A stretch of DNA of 26,297 nt from an uncultured Microbacterium sp. (GTDB taxonomy: Bacteria; Actinomycetota; Actinomycetes; Actinomycetales; Microbacteriaceae), in assembly GCA_937926065.1 (NCBI GenBank), contig CALANM010000056.1, positions 1 to 26,297 of the forward strand, in the 5' to 3' direction. Shown piece by piece: positions 1-7,444 of this stretch (position 1 is its first letter; each line of letters opens with the position of its first letter). Position numbers and translations under genes: made by a program. The notes under the pieces were generated by a model. It did no database searches. It was not told where the DNA came from and saw only the letters and a program-made list of their open reading frames with translations.

Positions 1-85
1 TGTGAGAGACGCGACACGGAAGGCGTGATCGCCCGTCCGGCGATCGGGTGACGCAGCCCGGTGCCCCGGGGTCGGGAAGGCTCAC

Positions 86-91
86 TACACT
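86..91 (+). promoter_or_regulatory. Putative -10 box for a leaderless transcript
   Basis: TACACT fits the actinobacterial TAnnnT consensus and ends 7 bases before the ATG at 99. Transcription would therefore begin at or next to the start codon. No Shine-Dalgarno sequence precedes that ATG, which agrees with a leaderless message. I see no clear -35 box. Confidence 0.45.
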
Positions 92-98
92 GGCGCGC

Positions 99-1001
99 AT
101 GTCGCACACGACGGATGCCGGTGTCCTCTCGGCATCCCGGCCGGCCACCACGACCGGACAGCGCACCCATCGCTACCTGCGGCTTGCGCTCGTGATCCTG
201 GTGGTGGCGCTGCTGACGGCGGTCGCGGTCGAGATCGCGGCCACGGGGACCGTGCTGCCGTCGATCAGCCATTACTTCTACACGCCGGCCCGCAATGCGT
301 TCGTCGGCTGCCTGGTCGCGGTGTCGCTCGCGCTGCTCGCCCTGTCGGGCCGCGACCTCGAGACGACCCTCCTCGACGTCGCCGCCGTGTTCGCTCCGCT
401 GATCGCCCTCATCCCGACCGGCTATGACGACGACCCCGACGCCCTTCGGCCGCAGTGCCCGACGGATGCCGAATGCCTCCCGGCCGACTACCTTCCCGAC
501 GTGCACAACAGCGTCGTCACGTACGCGATCATCACCGGCCTCGTCGTCGCGACGGCACTGATCGTCCGCGCGGTGGCGCGCCTTCCGCTGCGATCGACGC
601 TCATCGCCGGGGGCATCGGGGTCGCCGTCGCCGCCGTCCTCCTCCTGCTCGCGTTCGCGCCCGGCCTCAGAGAAGGGTTCCCGTTCAATCGCCTCCTGCC
701 GGTCAGCGTGCACTTCGCCGTCACGACAGCGTTCTTCGCCTCGTTCGCCGCCGTTCCGCTCGTGCACGCCCTGAGGCGCGATGCCCCTCCCGACGAGACA
801 CCCGCGCCGTGGCAGCGGGCGATCTACCTCGCCGTCCCGGCCCTCCTCGTCGTCGACCTCGTGCTGCTGTTCGCACTCATGCAGGCCGTGCCCGGCTTCG
901 TATTCTGGGCAGAAGCGGTCGCGCTGCTGCTGTTCGCGGTGTTCTGGCTCGTGCAGACCATCCAGCGATGGCACGAGCCCAACCCGCCCAGTCTCCTCTG
1001 A
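99..1001 (+). CDS. Multi-spanning membrane protein, DUF998-like
   Basis: A 300-residue integral membrane protein of unknown function. About seven or eight hydrophobic segments follow a polar N-terminus of about 27 residues (roughly 28-52, 66-84, 93-108, 135-157, 166-186, 202-225, 240-262 and 265-285). The loop after the first segment carries an SISHYFYTPARNAF stretch and the third segment ends in IPTG; both recall DUF998-type proteins, but this is by eye. A loop near residues 110-130 is acidic and has two cysteines. I chose the ATG at 99 over the in-frame start at 48 because a TAnnnT box sits just upstream and residues 1-17 of the longer form look non-coding. The stop lies 7 bases from the end of the convergent DUF2510 gene, leaving no room for a separate terminator. 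Function cannot be inferred. Confidence 0.8.
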   Translation: MSHTTDAGVLSASRPATTTGQRTHRYLRLALVILVVALLTAVAVEIAATGTVLPSISHYFYTPARNAFVGCLVAVSLALLALSGRDLETTLLDVAAVFAPLIALIPTGYDDDPDALRPQCPTDAECLPADYLPDVHNSVVTYAIITGLVVATALIVRAVARLPLRSTLIAGGIGVAVAAVLLLLAFAPGLREGFPFNRLLPVSVHFAVTTAFFASFAAVPLVHALRRDAPPDETPAPWQRAIYLAVPALLVVDLVLLFALMQAVPGFVFWAEAVALLLFAVFWLVQTIQRWHEPNPPSLL

Positions 1002-1008
1002 CGAGGCC

Positions 1009-1719
1009 TCAGGACGGAATGTAGTCGGAGATGCTACCGACCAGCGAGAGCGACCACGCGATACTCGTGCCGAAGCCCAGCACCGTCGCCGCGATCCACA
1101 CCCACAGCGCTGTCATGCCCGAACCGGTCTCCCGCTTGAGCACGACCGTGCGTCCGATGATGTAGACGCCGATCGAGATGGCCAGCGCGAAGAACGCCCA
1201 TCCCCAGTGGAACGGACGCGCCACGCCGCGCTTCTTGAGCTCGCGCCAGTCGAGCCACGCGAACAGCACCGAGATCCCGAGCGCCACGTAGCTCAGCACC
1301 GTGATGAGGAGGATGCCGCCGACCCAACGGGTGATCGCCGCCGCAGCGGCCGCCTCGTCGATCGTCCCGCCGGAGTCGAGCGCGACCATCGTGCGGAGGT
1401 AGCCGTCGAAGTCCATCAGAAAGACCGAGAAGAACGGCAGCGTCGCCGCCACGATCGAGAGGTAGACCCACACCGTGTTCGTTTCGACACCCGGCGCGGA
1501 CGGCCCCGCAGCCACGGCCGGAGCGGAGCTCGGCCAGGTCGGCGCACTCTGGTAGGCGGGCGTTCCGTAGGCAGGGGCGGCGGCGGGCGTGGGCTGCGCG
1601 GACGCCGCAGGCTGGCCGGCCTGCGCGGGACCGTAGTGCTCCGTCCACTGCGCGCCGTCCCACCAGCGCGTGCGGGTCGAGTCGGTGGGATCGGGGTACC
1701 ACCCAGCGGGTGTGCTCAT
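1009..1719 (-). CDS. DUF2510 domain-containing membrane protein
   Basis: A 236-residue protein. Residues 1-30 form a DUF2510 module with the pattern GWYPDP, RWWDG and QWTEH, a short Trp-rich domain common in actinobacterial membrane proteins. A low-complexity Ala/Pro linker follows (about 30-75), then about four hydrophobic segments in the C-terminal two thirds. DUF2510 has no assigned biochemical role; it usually marks a cytoplasmic N-terminus attached to a membrane domain. The ATG overlaps the stop of the upstream nicotinamidase gene as ATGA, so translation of the two is probably coupled. Substrate and function are unknown. Confidence 0.88.
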   Translation of the reverse strand: MSTPAGWYPDPTDSTRTRWWDGAQWTEHYGPAQAGQPAASAQPTPAAAPAYGTPAYQSAPTWPSSAPAVAAGPSAPGVETNTVWVYLSIVAATLPFFSVFLMDFDGYLRTMVALDSGGTIDEAAAAAAITRWVGGILLITVLSYVALGISVLFAWLDWRELKKRGVARPFHWGWAFFALAISIGVYIIGRTVVLKRETGSGMTALWVWIAATVLGFGTSIAWSLSLVGSISDYIPS

Positions 1720-2300
1720 CGTGTGCTCTCCTGGAGTTCGGCGCCCGAGTGGGCGAGTTCGGCGAGGGCGCGCTCGTTCGTCCCGGGGGCGACGCCCGCG
1801 ACGAGGTCGGTGAGCACGCGCACATGGCGGCCGTGCTCGATGGCGTCGAGGGCCGACGCACGCACGCAGTAGTCGGTCGCGATGCCGACCACGTCGACGT
1901 CGACGACGCCGTGGCTGTCGAGGAGCTCGGCGACCGTCTCTCCCGCGTCGGTCACGCCCTCGAACAGCGAGTAGGCGGGTCTCCCCTGCCCCTTCTTGAC
2001 GTGATGCGTGACCGCGGACGTGTCGAAGCCGGGGTCGTACTCAGCGCCTTCGGTGCCGGCGACGCAGTGCGGCGGCCACGTGTCGAGATAGTCGGGCTCC
2101 CCGGTGGTGGCGAAATGCCCGCCGTTGTCGCCGTCGGCGTCGTGCCAGTCGCGCGAGGCGATCACAAGCGCGTAGTCGGCGGCGTGCGCGGCCAGGTAGG
2201 CGGTGACTCCTTCGGCCACGGCATCACCGCCGTCGACTCCGAGCGCGCCGCCCTCGGTGAAGTCGTTCTGCACGTCGACGATGAAGAGCGCTCTGGTCAT
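1716..2300 (-). CDS. pncA: Nicotinamidase / isochorismatase-family hydrolase
   Basis: A 194-residue cysteine hydrolase that probably converts nicotinamide to nicotinate for NAD salvage (PncA family, cytosolic). The catalytic triad is visible as Asp9 in FIVDVQNDF, Lys102 or Lys103 in HHVKKG, and Cys145 in GIATDYCVRA. The metal-site residues expected for PncA are present as Asp51 and His53 (SRDWHD), His62 and His79 (WPPHC). The length matches the family. I chose the ATG at 2300, which has a GGAG sequence just upstream, over a longer reading frame whose extra residues look like translated non-coding DNA. The gene lies 62 bases downstream of the MMPL gene and overlaps the DUF2510 gene by 4 bases. 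Pyrazinamide activation is a known side activity of the family; a related amidase function is possible but less likely given the full metal site. Confidence 0.92.
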   Translation of the reverse strand: MTRALFIVDVQNDFTEGGALGVDGGDAVAEGVTAYLAAHAADYALVIASRDWHDADGDNGGHFATTGEPDYLDTWPPHCVAGTEGAEYDPGFDTSAVTHHVKKGQGRPAYSLFEGVTDAGETVAELLDSHGVVDVDVVGIATDYCVRASALDAIEHGRHVRVLTDLVAGVAPGTNERALAELAHSGAELQESTR

Positions 2301-2362
2301 GCTCCGAGCGTAATACCGGCACGACTCCCGTGCACGGAGACGATCTTCATGGCCGCCACTGG

Positions 2363-4624
2363 TCACCCGCGGCGCAGCGACCTGCGCGTGGCACCGGCGG
2401 TCACGCCATCCGCCTCGTTCCTGTCCGCTTCGGACGCCGCGGGCCCGTCGAAGCGCGAGAGCTTCGAGGGCCACCAGATCGCGCGCCCGATGTCGTACGA
2501 CAGTGCGGGCACCAGCAGCGACCGCACGACGAACGTGTCGAGCAGCACGCCGAATGCCACGATGAACGCGATCTGCGCGAGGAACAGGATCGGGATCACA
2601 CCGAGCGCCGCGAAGGTCGCCGCGAGCACCAGACCGGCCGACGTGATGACCCCGCCCGTGGCGACGAGCCCGCGAAGGATGCCGCGGCGGGTGCCGTGCA
2701 CGAGCGACTCCTCCCTCACGCGCGCCATCAGGAAGATGTTGTAGTCGACGCCCAGCGCCACGAGGAACACGAAACCGTAGAGGGGCACCGCCGGGTCTGC
2801 ACCGGGGAAGCCGAGCACCTCGTTGAACACGAGCGCGCTCACCCCGAGCGCGGCGCCGAACGAGAGGATCACGCTGAGGATCAGCAGCACCGGCGCGAGG
2901 ATCGAGCGCAGCAGCAGCATGAGGATCAGCAGGATCACGACGAGGATGACAGGGATGATGACCGTGCGGTCGCGGGTCGACGTGTCGTTCGTGTCGACGT
3001 CGATCGCCGTCGTGCCGCCGACGAGGGCGGCGCCCTCCCCGAGCTCCGCGGTGAATGCGGCGCGCAGTTCCCGGACGGTCTCCTCCGCCTCGATCGAGTC
3101 GACCTCGTCGGCGAGGGTCGCCACGAGCATTACATCGCCCTCCGACACGGTCGGCTCGGGAGCCGCGGCTCCCGGAGGCCCGGCGACCGTGAAGACGACC
3201 TCACCGTCCTCCAGCTCGAGGCCCACCTGGCCGGAGGCCGCGTCCTGCGCGGTGACGGCGAGCGAGTCGACGCCATCCGACTCCGTGAGCACCGTCACGG
3301 CGGCGGTCATGTCGTCTTCGGCCACGATGACGTAGAGCGGACTGCCGGAGCCTGCTGAGAAGTGCTGGGCGAGCACGTCCTGACCGTCGCGTGATTCGCT
3401 CGCTCCGAGCACGAGATCGCTCGACGCGACGCCGTCGGCCTTGAGCTGCACCGCGCCGACCGCTGCCACGAGCAGCACGAGGGTCGACGCGATCCACGTG
3501 GCGCGGGCATGGCGGGAGACGAAGCGCGCCTGCCGGGCCCAGAGGCCCCGCACGGGCTGCGTGAGGTCGTCGGGAAGCTCCGCGGACGCTGTCTTGGGGA
3601 TGAACGGCCAGAAGGCCGCGCGTCCGAAGAGGGCGAGGAGTGCGGGAAGGAAGGTGAGAGCCGACAGCATGGCGAACGCGATGCCGATCGAGGCGATCGG
3701 GCCGAGGGCGCGGTTGCTCGCGAGGTCGCTCAGCAGCAGGCACAGCAGGCCCGCGATGACGGTTCCGCCTGACGCGACGATCGGCTCCCAGGCCCCCTTC
3801 CACGACTCGATCACCGCCGGCCAGCGAGAGAGTCCGCGCGCGATCGACTCGCGGTAGCGGGCCACGTAGAGCAGGGCGTAGTCGGTCGCTGCGCCGATCA
3901 CGAGGATGAACAGGATCCCCTGCACCTGCCCGTTGAGCACGACGATCTCGGCCTTCGCGAGCCACCACACCGTCAGCAGCGCCACACACAGCGCGAACAC
4001 CGACGTCATGAGCACGAGGACCGGCAGCAGCGGCGACCGGTAGACGATGATGAGGATCACGAAGACGGCGGCGAGCGCGACGAGCAGCAGGAGCCCGTCG
4101 ATGCCGAGGAAGCCCGCCGCGAGGTCGGCGGTGAAGCCCGCCGCGCCGGTCACCCACGCCGTGAGACCGTCGTCGAGCTGTGCGGACAGGACATCGCGCA
4201 CCTCCCCCACGACCTCGCGCACCGGCGACTCCGAGTCGATCGGCACGAAGATCTGCACAGCGTCGCCGTCTTCCGACGGGATGGCGGGCGAGACCTCGCC
4301 GACGCCCTCCACAGCGGCGATCTCGTCGACGACGTCGGAGATGGCGGCGAGCTCATCGTCGTCGAGGGCCGAATCGCCCTCGATCACGACGACAGCCGGG
4401 ATCGTGTCGCCTCCCGTGAAGTCGGAGAGCCGATTCTGCACCTGCGTCGACTCTGCGCTCTCGGGCAGGAACGACGCCTGGTCGTTGGTCGACACTTCGC
4501 CGACTTTGCCGAAGTACGGTCCTCCGACGCCCCCGCCGGCGATCCAGACCAGGACGAGCAGGAGTGGGATGCCGATTCTCAGCCATCGGCTGGGCGAACG
4601 GCGACGATCACTCTCGGAGAACAT
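2363..4624 (-). CDS. MMPL-family RND transporter
   Basis: A 753-residue inner-membrane transporter of the MMPL branch of the RND superfamily. The first hydrophobic segment is near residues 18-36. An extracytoplasmic domain follows, then a block of five or six membrane spans containing GAATDYALL and ARYRE. A second extracytoplasmic domain leads to a C-terminal block of spans containing GVDYNIFLMARVREE. The duplicated Asp-Tyr pairs are the expected proton-relay positions. Such proteins export lipids, siderophores or drugs using the proton gradient; the substrate cannot be told from sequence. The ATG has no Shine-Dalgarno sequence and sits 6 bases after a -10 box, so the message is probably leaderless. 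A 19-bp palindrome covers that box and suggests control by a repressor not encoded next door. nicotinamidase and DUF2510 genes follow on the same strand. Confidence 0.93.
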   Translation of the reverse strand: MFSESDRRRSPSRWLRIGIPLLLVLVWIAGGGVGGPYFGKVGEVSTNDQASFLPESAESTQVQNRLSDFTGGDTIPAVVVIEGDSALDDDELAAISDVVDEIAAVEGVGEVSPAIPSEDGDAVQIFVPIDSESPVREVVGEVRDVLSAQLDDGLTAWVTGAAGFTADLAAGFLGIDGLLLLVALAAVFVILIIVYRSPLLPVLVLMTSVFALCVALLTVWWLAKAEIVVLNGQVQGILFILVIGAATDYALLYVARYRESIARGLSRWPAVIESWKGAWEPIVASGGTVIAGLLCLLLSDLASNRALGPIASIGIAFAMLSALTFLPALLALFGRAAFWPFIPKTASAELPDDLTQPVRGLWARQARFVSRHARATWIASTLVLLVAAVGAVQLKADGVASSDLVLGASESRDGQDVLAQHFSAGSGSPLYVIVAEDDMTAAVTVLTESDGVDSLAVTAQDAASGQVGLELEDGEVVFTVAGPPGAAAPEPTVSEGDVMLVATLADEVDSIEAEETVRELRAAFTAELGEGAALVGGTTAIDVDTNDTSTRDRTVIIPVILVVILLILMLLLRSILAPVLLILSVILSFGAALGVSALVFNEVLGFPGADPAVPLYGFVFLVALGVDYNIFLMARVREESLVHGTRRGILRGLVATGGVITSAGLVLAATFAALGVIPILFLAQIAFIVAFGVLLDTFVVRSLLVPALSYDIGRAIWWPSKLSRFDGPAASEADRNEADGVTAGATRRSLRRG

Positions 4625-4625
4625 A

Positions 4626-4644
4626 TTGCTAGATTATCTAGCAA
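4626..4644. promoter_or_regulatory. Perfect 19-bp palindromic operator
   Basis: TTGCTAGAT-T-ATCTAGCAA is a perfect inverted repeat of two 9-base arms around one central base. It begins one base upstream of the MMPL start codon and contains the proposed MMPL -10 box, so a bound dimer would block transcription. The length, symmetry and AT-rich core in a GC-rich genome are typical of MarR- or TetR-type operators. The regulator is not identifiable here. The divergent EamA gene starts about 50-65 bases away and could share the control. Confidence 0.75.
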
Positions 4645-4659
4645 TCGAGAAAGATCCAA
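4631..4659 (-). promoter_or_regulatory. Leaderless promoter of the MMPL gene
   Basis: On the minus strand TTGGAT (4654-4659) lies exactly 17 bases from TAATCT (4631-4636). Six bases then lead to the ATG at 4624, which places the predicted transcription start on the A of the start codon. The -10 box lies wholly inside the 19-bp palindrome. Confidence 0.6.
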
Positions 4660-4693
4660 CCCCGGCGGGCCATCGCGTGCGCAGCGGTCGCCC

Positions 4694-4699
4694 TATGCT
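4694..4699 (+). promoter_or_regulatory. Putative -10 box of the EamA transporter gene
   Basis: TATGCT fits TAnnnT and lies 10 bases before the ATG at 4710, giving a start point a few bases upstream of the codon. No clear -35 box is visible. It supports the 4710 start over the ATG at 4695, which would lie inside the box. Confidence 0.35.
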
Positions 4700-4709
4700 G
4701 ACGGTTACG

Positions 4710-5702
4710 ATGCTCGCCGCCCTCCTCGCCCTCGCGGGCGCCCTGGTCTATGGCGCAGCGGACTTCCTCGGCGGGCTCTCCTCGCGCCGGCTCCGGTCCG
4801 TCGCCGTCACGGCCACCGCCGCCGCCACGGGCCTCCTGCTCCTCGTTCCCGCGTTCGCGTTCACCGGCGCCGTCTGGCGCGCCGAAGACCTCCTGTGGGG
4901 CGCGCTGTCGGGCGTGACGGGGGCCGCCGCGATCGGGCTGCTGTACGCATGCCTCGCGATCGGGCCGATGAGCATCCTGTCGCCCCTCACCGCCGTCGTC
5001 TCCGCGATCGCTCCCATGCTGTGGGGGCTCCTCGTCGAGGGCGAGCAGCTCTCGCCGTCCGGGTACGCAGGCCTCGCGCTGGCGCTCGTCGCCATCGTCC
5101 TCGTCGCCTTCCTCCCCGGCGAGCGCGTCGTCCGGCCGTCGCTTCGCGGCATCCTCATGGCGATCGGATCGGGACTGGGCATCGGCGCGTTCCTCATCAT
5201 CATCGACCAGACCCACGATGACAGCGGAGTGCTGCCGCTCATCGCCAACCGCGGGGTGACCGCCGTCATCATGGCGACCATTGCGGTGGTCCTCGCGAGC
5301 ACCGCGGTGCGACGCGGAACCCCACGCAGCGCCGCCCTCGCCTCTCCCGAGCCCACCGACCTGCACGTCGCGGCGACCCCGACCGGCTACGTCGACGTCG
5401 AGCACGCGACCAGCGTCGACGCCCCTCACACCCGCGCTGCGCAGCTGCTCTCTCGCATCTCGGCCGGAAGAGCGTGGGCGCTCGCGATGGCGTGCGGCCT
5501 CGTCGACGCGACCGCCAATGTCATCCTTCTCGTGGCGCTCCGCGCCGGGGGCGACCTCGCCGTCGTCTCGGCGCTCACGGCCCTCTACCCCGCCGGCACC
5601 GTGCTTTTGGCGGCGGTCGTGCTCCGTGAGCACATCGCACGTGTGCAGTGGCTCGGACTGTCGCTCGCCCTCGTCGCAGGCGCGCTGCTCGCGATCGGCT
5701 GA
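4710..5702 (+). CDS. EamA/DMT-family transporter
   Basis: A 330-residue protein of the drug/metabolite transporter superfamily with about ten membrane spans in two EamA repeats. The N-terminal span contains VYGAADFLGG, a common opening in this group. The second repeat starts with RAWALAMACGLVDATANV and ends with a Leu/Ala-rich span. The two halves are separated by an unusually long polar loop of about 55 residues (near residues 205-255), which may be cytoplasmic. The family exports small metabolites or drugs; the substrate is unknown. The start could also be the in-frame ATG at 4695, five codons upstream; neither has a Shine-Dalgarno sequence. The gene is divergent from the MMPL transporter and may share its regulatory region. 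Confidence 0.87.
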   Translation: MLAALLALAGALVYGAADFLGGLSSRRLRSVAVTATAAATGLLLLVPAFAFTGAVWRAEDLLWGALSGVTGAAAIGLLYACLAIGPMSILSPLTAVVSAIAPMLWGLLVEGEQLSPSGYAGLALALVAIVLVAFLPGERVVRPSLRGILMAIGSGLGIGAFLIIIDQTHDDSGVLPLIANRGVTAVIMATIAVVLASTAVRRGTPRSAALASPEPTDLHVAATPTGYVDVEHATSVDAPHTRAAQLLSRISAGRAWALAMACGLVDATANVILLVALRAGGDLAVVSALTALYPAGTVLLAAVVLREHIARVQWLGLSLALVAGALLAIG

Positions 5703-5726
5703 CGCCGGGCCGTCAGTCCCCCGCCA

Positions 5727-6119
5727 TCACCGCGGCACGAACAGCAGCACCCACGACGCGACGAGCGCCAGGATGCCGAGGGCGAGCAGGGCGCCCGCGG
5801 CCCACAGCACCGCACGCAGCCCCGGCGGCCGGGCGGTCAGCCGCATGCGATCGCGCCAGCCGTAGCGGTACCAGATGCGCGCACGGTCGACGCCGGCGAG
5901 AGCCGCGGCATCCGCTTCGCTCGCGAGGGCGTTGTTGGCGTCGCCGTCGGCGTCGAACCATCGCACGTAGGTGCCGGTCTCGTCGTGATCGACGAGAGCC
6001 TCGGCGGGCAGCCAGGTGCCGTCGCCGACCCAGACGACTACCGCGATCAGGCCGAAGAGGACCGCTCCGCCGAAGCCGATCCACGTGAAGATCTCGAACA
6101 CTGCGTCGAGCGGGTCCAC
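5727..6119 (-). CDS. Small two-span membrane protein, unknown function
   Basis: A 130-residue protein with a hydrophobic segment near residues 10-31 and another near 102-127. A polar, probably cytoplasmic, central domain of about 70 residues lies between them and is rich in Asp, Ala, Arg and Trp. I do not recognise a family. Coding potential looks real: the ATG reading frame is clean, the membrane topology is sensible, and the ends fit between the convergent EamA gene (24 bases away) and tRNA-Thr. It is probably transcribed alone or by read-through from the tRNA gene upstream. Confidence 0.7.
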   Translation of the reverse strand: MDPLDAVFEIFTWIGFGGAVLFGLIAVVVWVGDGTWLPAEALVDHDETGTYVRWFDADGDANNALASEADAAALAGVDRARIWYRYGWRDRMRLTARPPGLRAVLWAAGALLALGILALVASWVLLFVPR

Positions 6120-6138
6120 GCGGCCTCCTGAAGCCTTA

Positions 6139-6214
6139 TGGAGCCACCTAAGGGAATCGAACCCTTGACCTATTCATTACGAGTGAATCGCTCTGCCGTC
6201 TGAGCTAAGGTGGC
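6139..6214 (-). tRNA. tRNA-Thr (anticodon CGU)
   Basis: The minus strand folds as a complete 76-base tRNA. The acceptor arms GCCACCT and AGGTGGC pair perfectly, followed by discriminator T and an encoded CCA. The anticodon loop CTCGTAA gives anticodon CGT, reading the Thr codon ACG. The T arm carries GGTTCGATTCC. The anticodon stem and D arm (TAGCTCAGACGGCAGAGC) are regular, and there is no intron. Confidence 0.96.
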
Positions 6215-6244
6215 GCGTGCCTGCTGTCGCATGCACGATCAACG

Positions 6245-6250
6245 ATCTTA
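6245..6250 (-). promoter_or_regulatory. Putative -10 box for tRNA-Thr
   Basis: On the minus strand TAAGAT fits TAnnnT about 30 bases before the tRNA 5' end. TTCGCA lies 18 bases upstream as a weak -35 candidate. This would give a leader of about 24 bases to be removed by RNase P. Confidence 0.4.
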
Positions 6251-6308
6251 CAGGGTCTGAGGGCATGCTGCGAACCACGCCCTCCCGCTGCCCGAGTGTC
6301 GGTGTGTT

Positions 6309-6338
6309 ACGGCGCGATTGGGCCCCGCCGCGCGCCGT
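6309..6338 (+). promoter_or_regulatory. Inverted repeat in the region upstream of metQ
   Basis: ACGGCGCG (6309-6316) and CGCGCCGT (6331-6338) form an 8-bp perfect stem around a 14-base loop, about 95 bases before the metQ start. It could be an operator, or a leader hairpin if transcription starts upstream. TTGGGC (6318-6323) with TACGGT (6342-6347), spaced 18 bases, is a weak promoter candidate overlapping it. The rest of 6215-6433 holds no gene, and I see no SAM riboswitch core. Confidence 0.3.
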
Positions 6339-6433
6339 GCTTACGGTCGATGAGGCACCGCGACGACGCGAGCGCGGGCCTTCTGCGCTCTCCCCTCTCC
6401 ACGCGGTGCATCGATACACAAGGAGCACCACAC

Positions 6434-7330
6434 ATGTCGAAGAGGATCCTCGGAGCCACAGCCCTCGCGCTCCCCCTCGCTCTCCTGCTGAGCGCCTGCG
6501 CAGGCGCGAACGCCACTCAGCCCAGCGGCTCCGCCGCCGACACCGAGACGGTCAAGATCGGCGTCGTCGGCGCCGGCGACCCCTACTGGCAGACCTACAC
6601 CGAGGCGGCCGCCGCCGAGGGCATTGACGTGGAGCTGGTCGACTTCTCCGAGTACACGCAGCCCAACCCCGCCCTGTCGGCCGGAGAGCTCGACCTCAAC
6701 CAGTTCCAGCACGTGATCTACCTCGCCACCTACAACGTGCAGTCGAACGAGGACCTCGTGCCGATCGGCGCGACCGCGATCTACCCGCTCGGCCTCTACT
6801 CGGCCAAGTACGGCTCGGTCGAGGAGATCCCCGCCGGGGAGACGGTCGCGGTGCCCAACGACGAGTCCAACCAGGCCCGCGGCCTGCTCGTGCTGCAGTC
6901 GGCCGGCCTCATCGAGCTGAAGGACGGCGGATCGATCTTCTCGACCGTCGCCGACGTGCTCGACAGCTCCAAGGTCAAGGTCGAGGCGCTCGACGCCGCC
7001 TTCACCGCCACCTCGCTTCCCGACGTCGCGGCCGCGATCATCAACAACGACTTCGTGACCGACGCGGGCCTGACCTTCGAAGACGCCATCGCCACCGATG
7101 ACCCGTCCGACCCGAACGCCTTCCCCTACATCAACATCTTCGCCGCCAAGGCGGAGGACGCTGACAACCCGACCTACCAGAAGCTCGTCGAGATCTACCA
7201 GAACACGCAGGAGGTCCAGGACGGCGTGTTCGAGGCCTCGGGCAACACCGCCGTGCTGCTGAAGACGCCCGCCGAAGACCTCGTCACCTCGCTTCGCGAG
7301 GTCGAAGAAGACATTCGCGCCAACCAGTAG
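6434..7330 (+). CDS. metQ: Methionine ABC transporter substrate-binding lipoprotein
   Basis: A 298-residue NlpA/MetQ-family lipoprotein that captures methionine (or a related molecule) outside the cell and delivers it to MetNI. The signal peptide ends in a lipobox, LLSAC, with the lipid-modified Cys near residue 23. The mature part has the family landmarks IGVVGAGDPYW, DLNQFQHVIYL, GLYSAKY and VAVPNDESNQARGL in the usual order. The ATG at 6434 is supported by AGGAG (6421-6425) at good spacing and by the signal peptide; a longer reading frame upstream lacks both. metN and metI follow on the same strand after a strong hairpin. The substrate is inferred from the family and from the NIL domain of the neighbouring ATPase. 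Confidence 0.95.
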   Translation: MSKRILGATALALPLALLLSACAGANATQPSGSAADTETVKIGVVGAGDPYWQTYTEAAAAEGIDVELVDFSEYTQPNPALSAGELDLNQFQHVIYLATYNVQSNEDLVPIGATAIYPLGLYSAKYGSVEEIPAGETVAVPNDESNQARGLLVLQSAGLIELKDGGSIFSTVADVLDSSKVKVEALDAAFTATSLPDVAAAIINNDFVTDAGLTFEDAIATDDPSDPNAFPYINIFAAKAEDADNPTYQKLVEIYQNTQEVQDGVFEASGNTAVLLKTPAEDLVTSLREVEEDIRANQ

Positions 7331-7350
7331 GACGACGCTCCGCGAACGCA

Positions 7351-7385
7351 GCGAGGCGGTGCATCCCCGGGGTGCGCCGCCTCGC
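7351..7385 (+). terminator. Strong hairpin between metQ and metN
   Basis: A 16-bp stem (arms 7351-7366 and 7370-7385, two G-T wobbles) closes a 3-base loop, 21 bases after the metQ stop. There is no T-rich tail, so it may act as a partial terminator, or as a 3' stabiliser letting the binding protein be made in excess over MetN and MetI. Both readings are inference; the pairing itself is seen directly. Confidence 0.6.
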
Positions 7386-7444
7386 CGCCGTCATCTTCGA
7401 GCCTCCTCCGATCCCCCGCCTTCCACCGCTGACGGGAGCACCGC

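Noticed and set aside
6215..6433. SAM riboswitch upstream of metQ
   Set aside because: Expected for a methionine importer in Actinobacteria, but I cannot find a conserved SAM-I or SAM-IV core such as the GGCAACC segment. Only an 8-bp inverted repeat is present.
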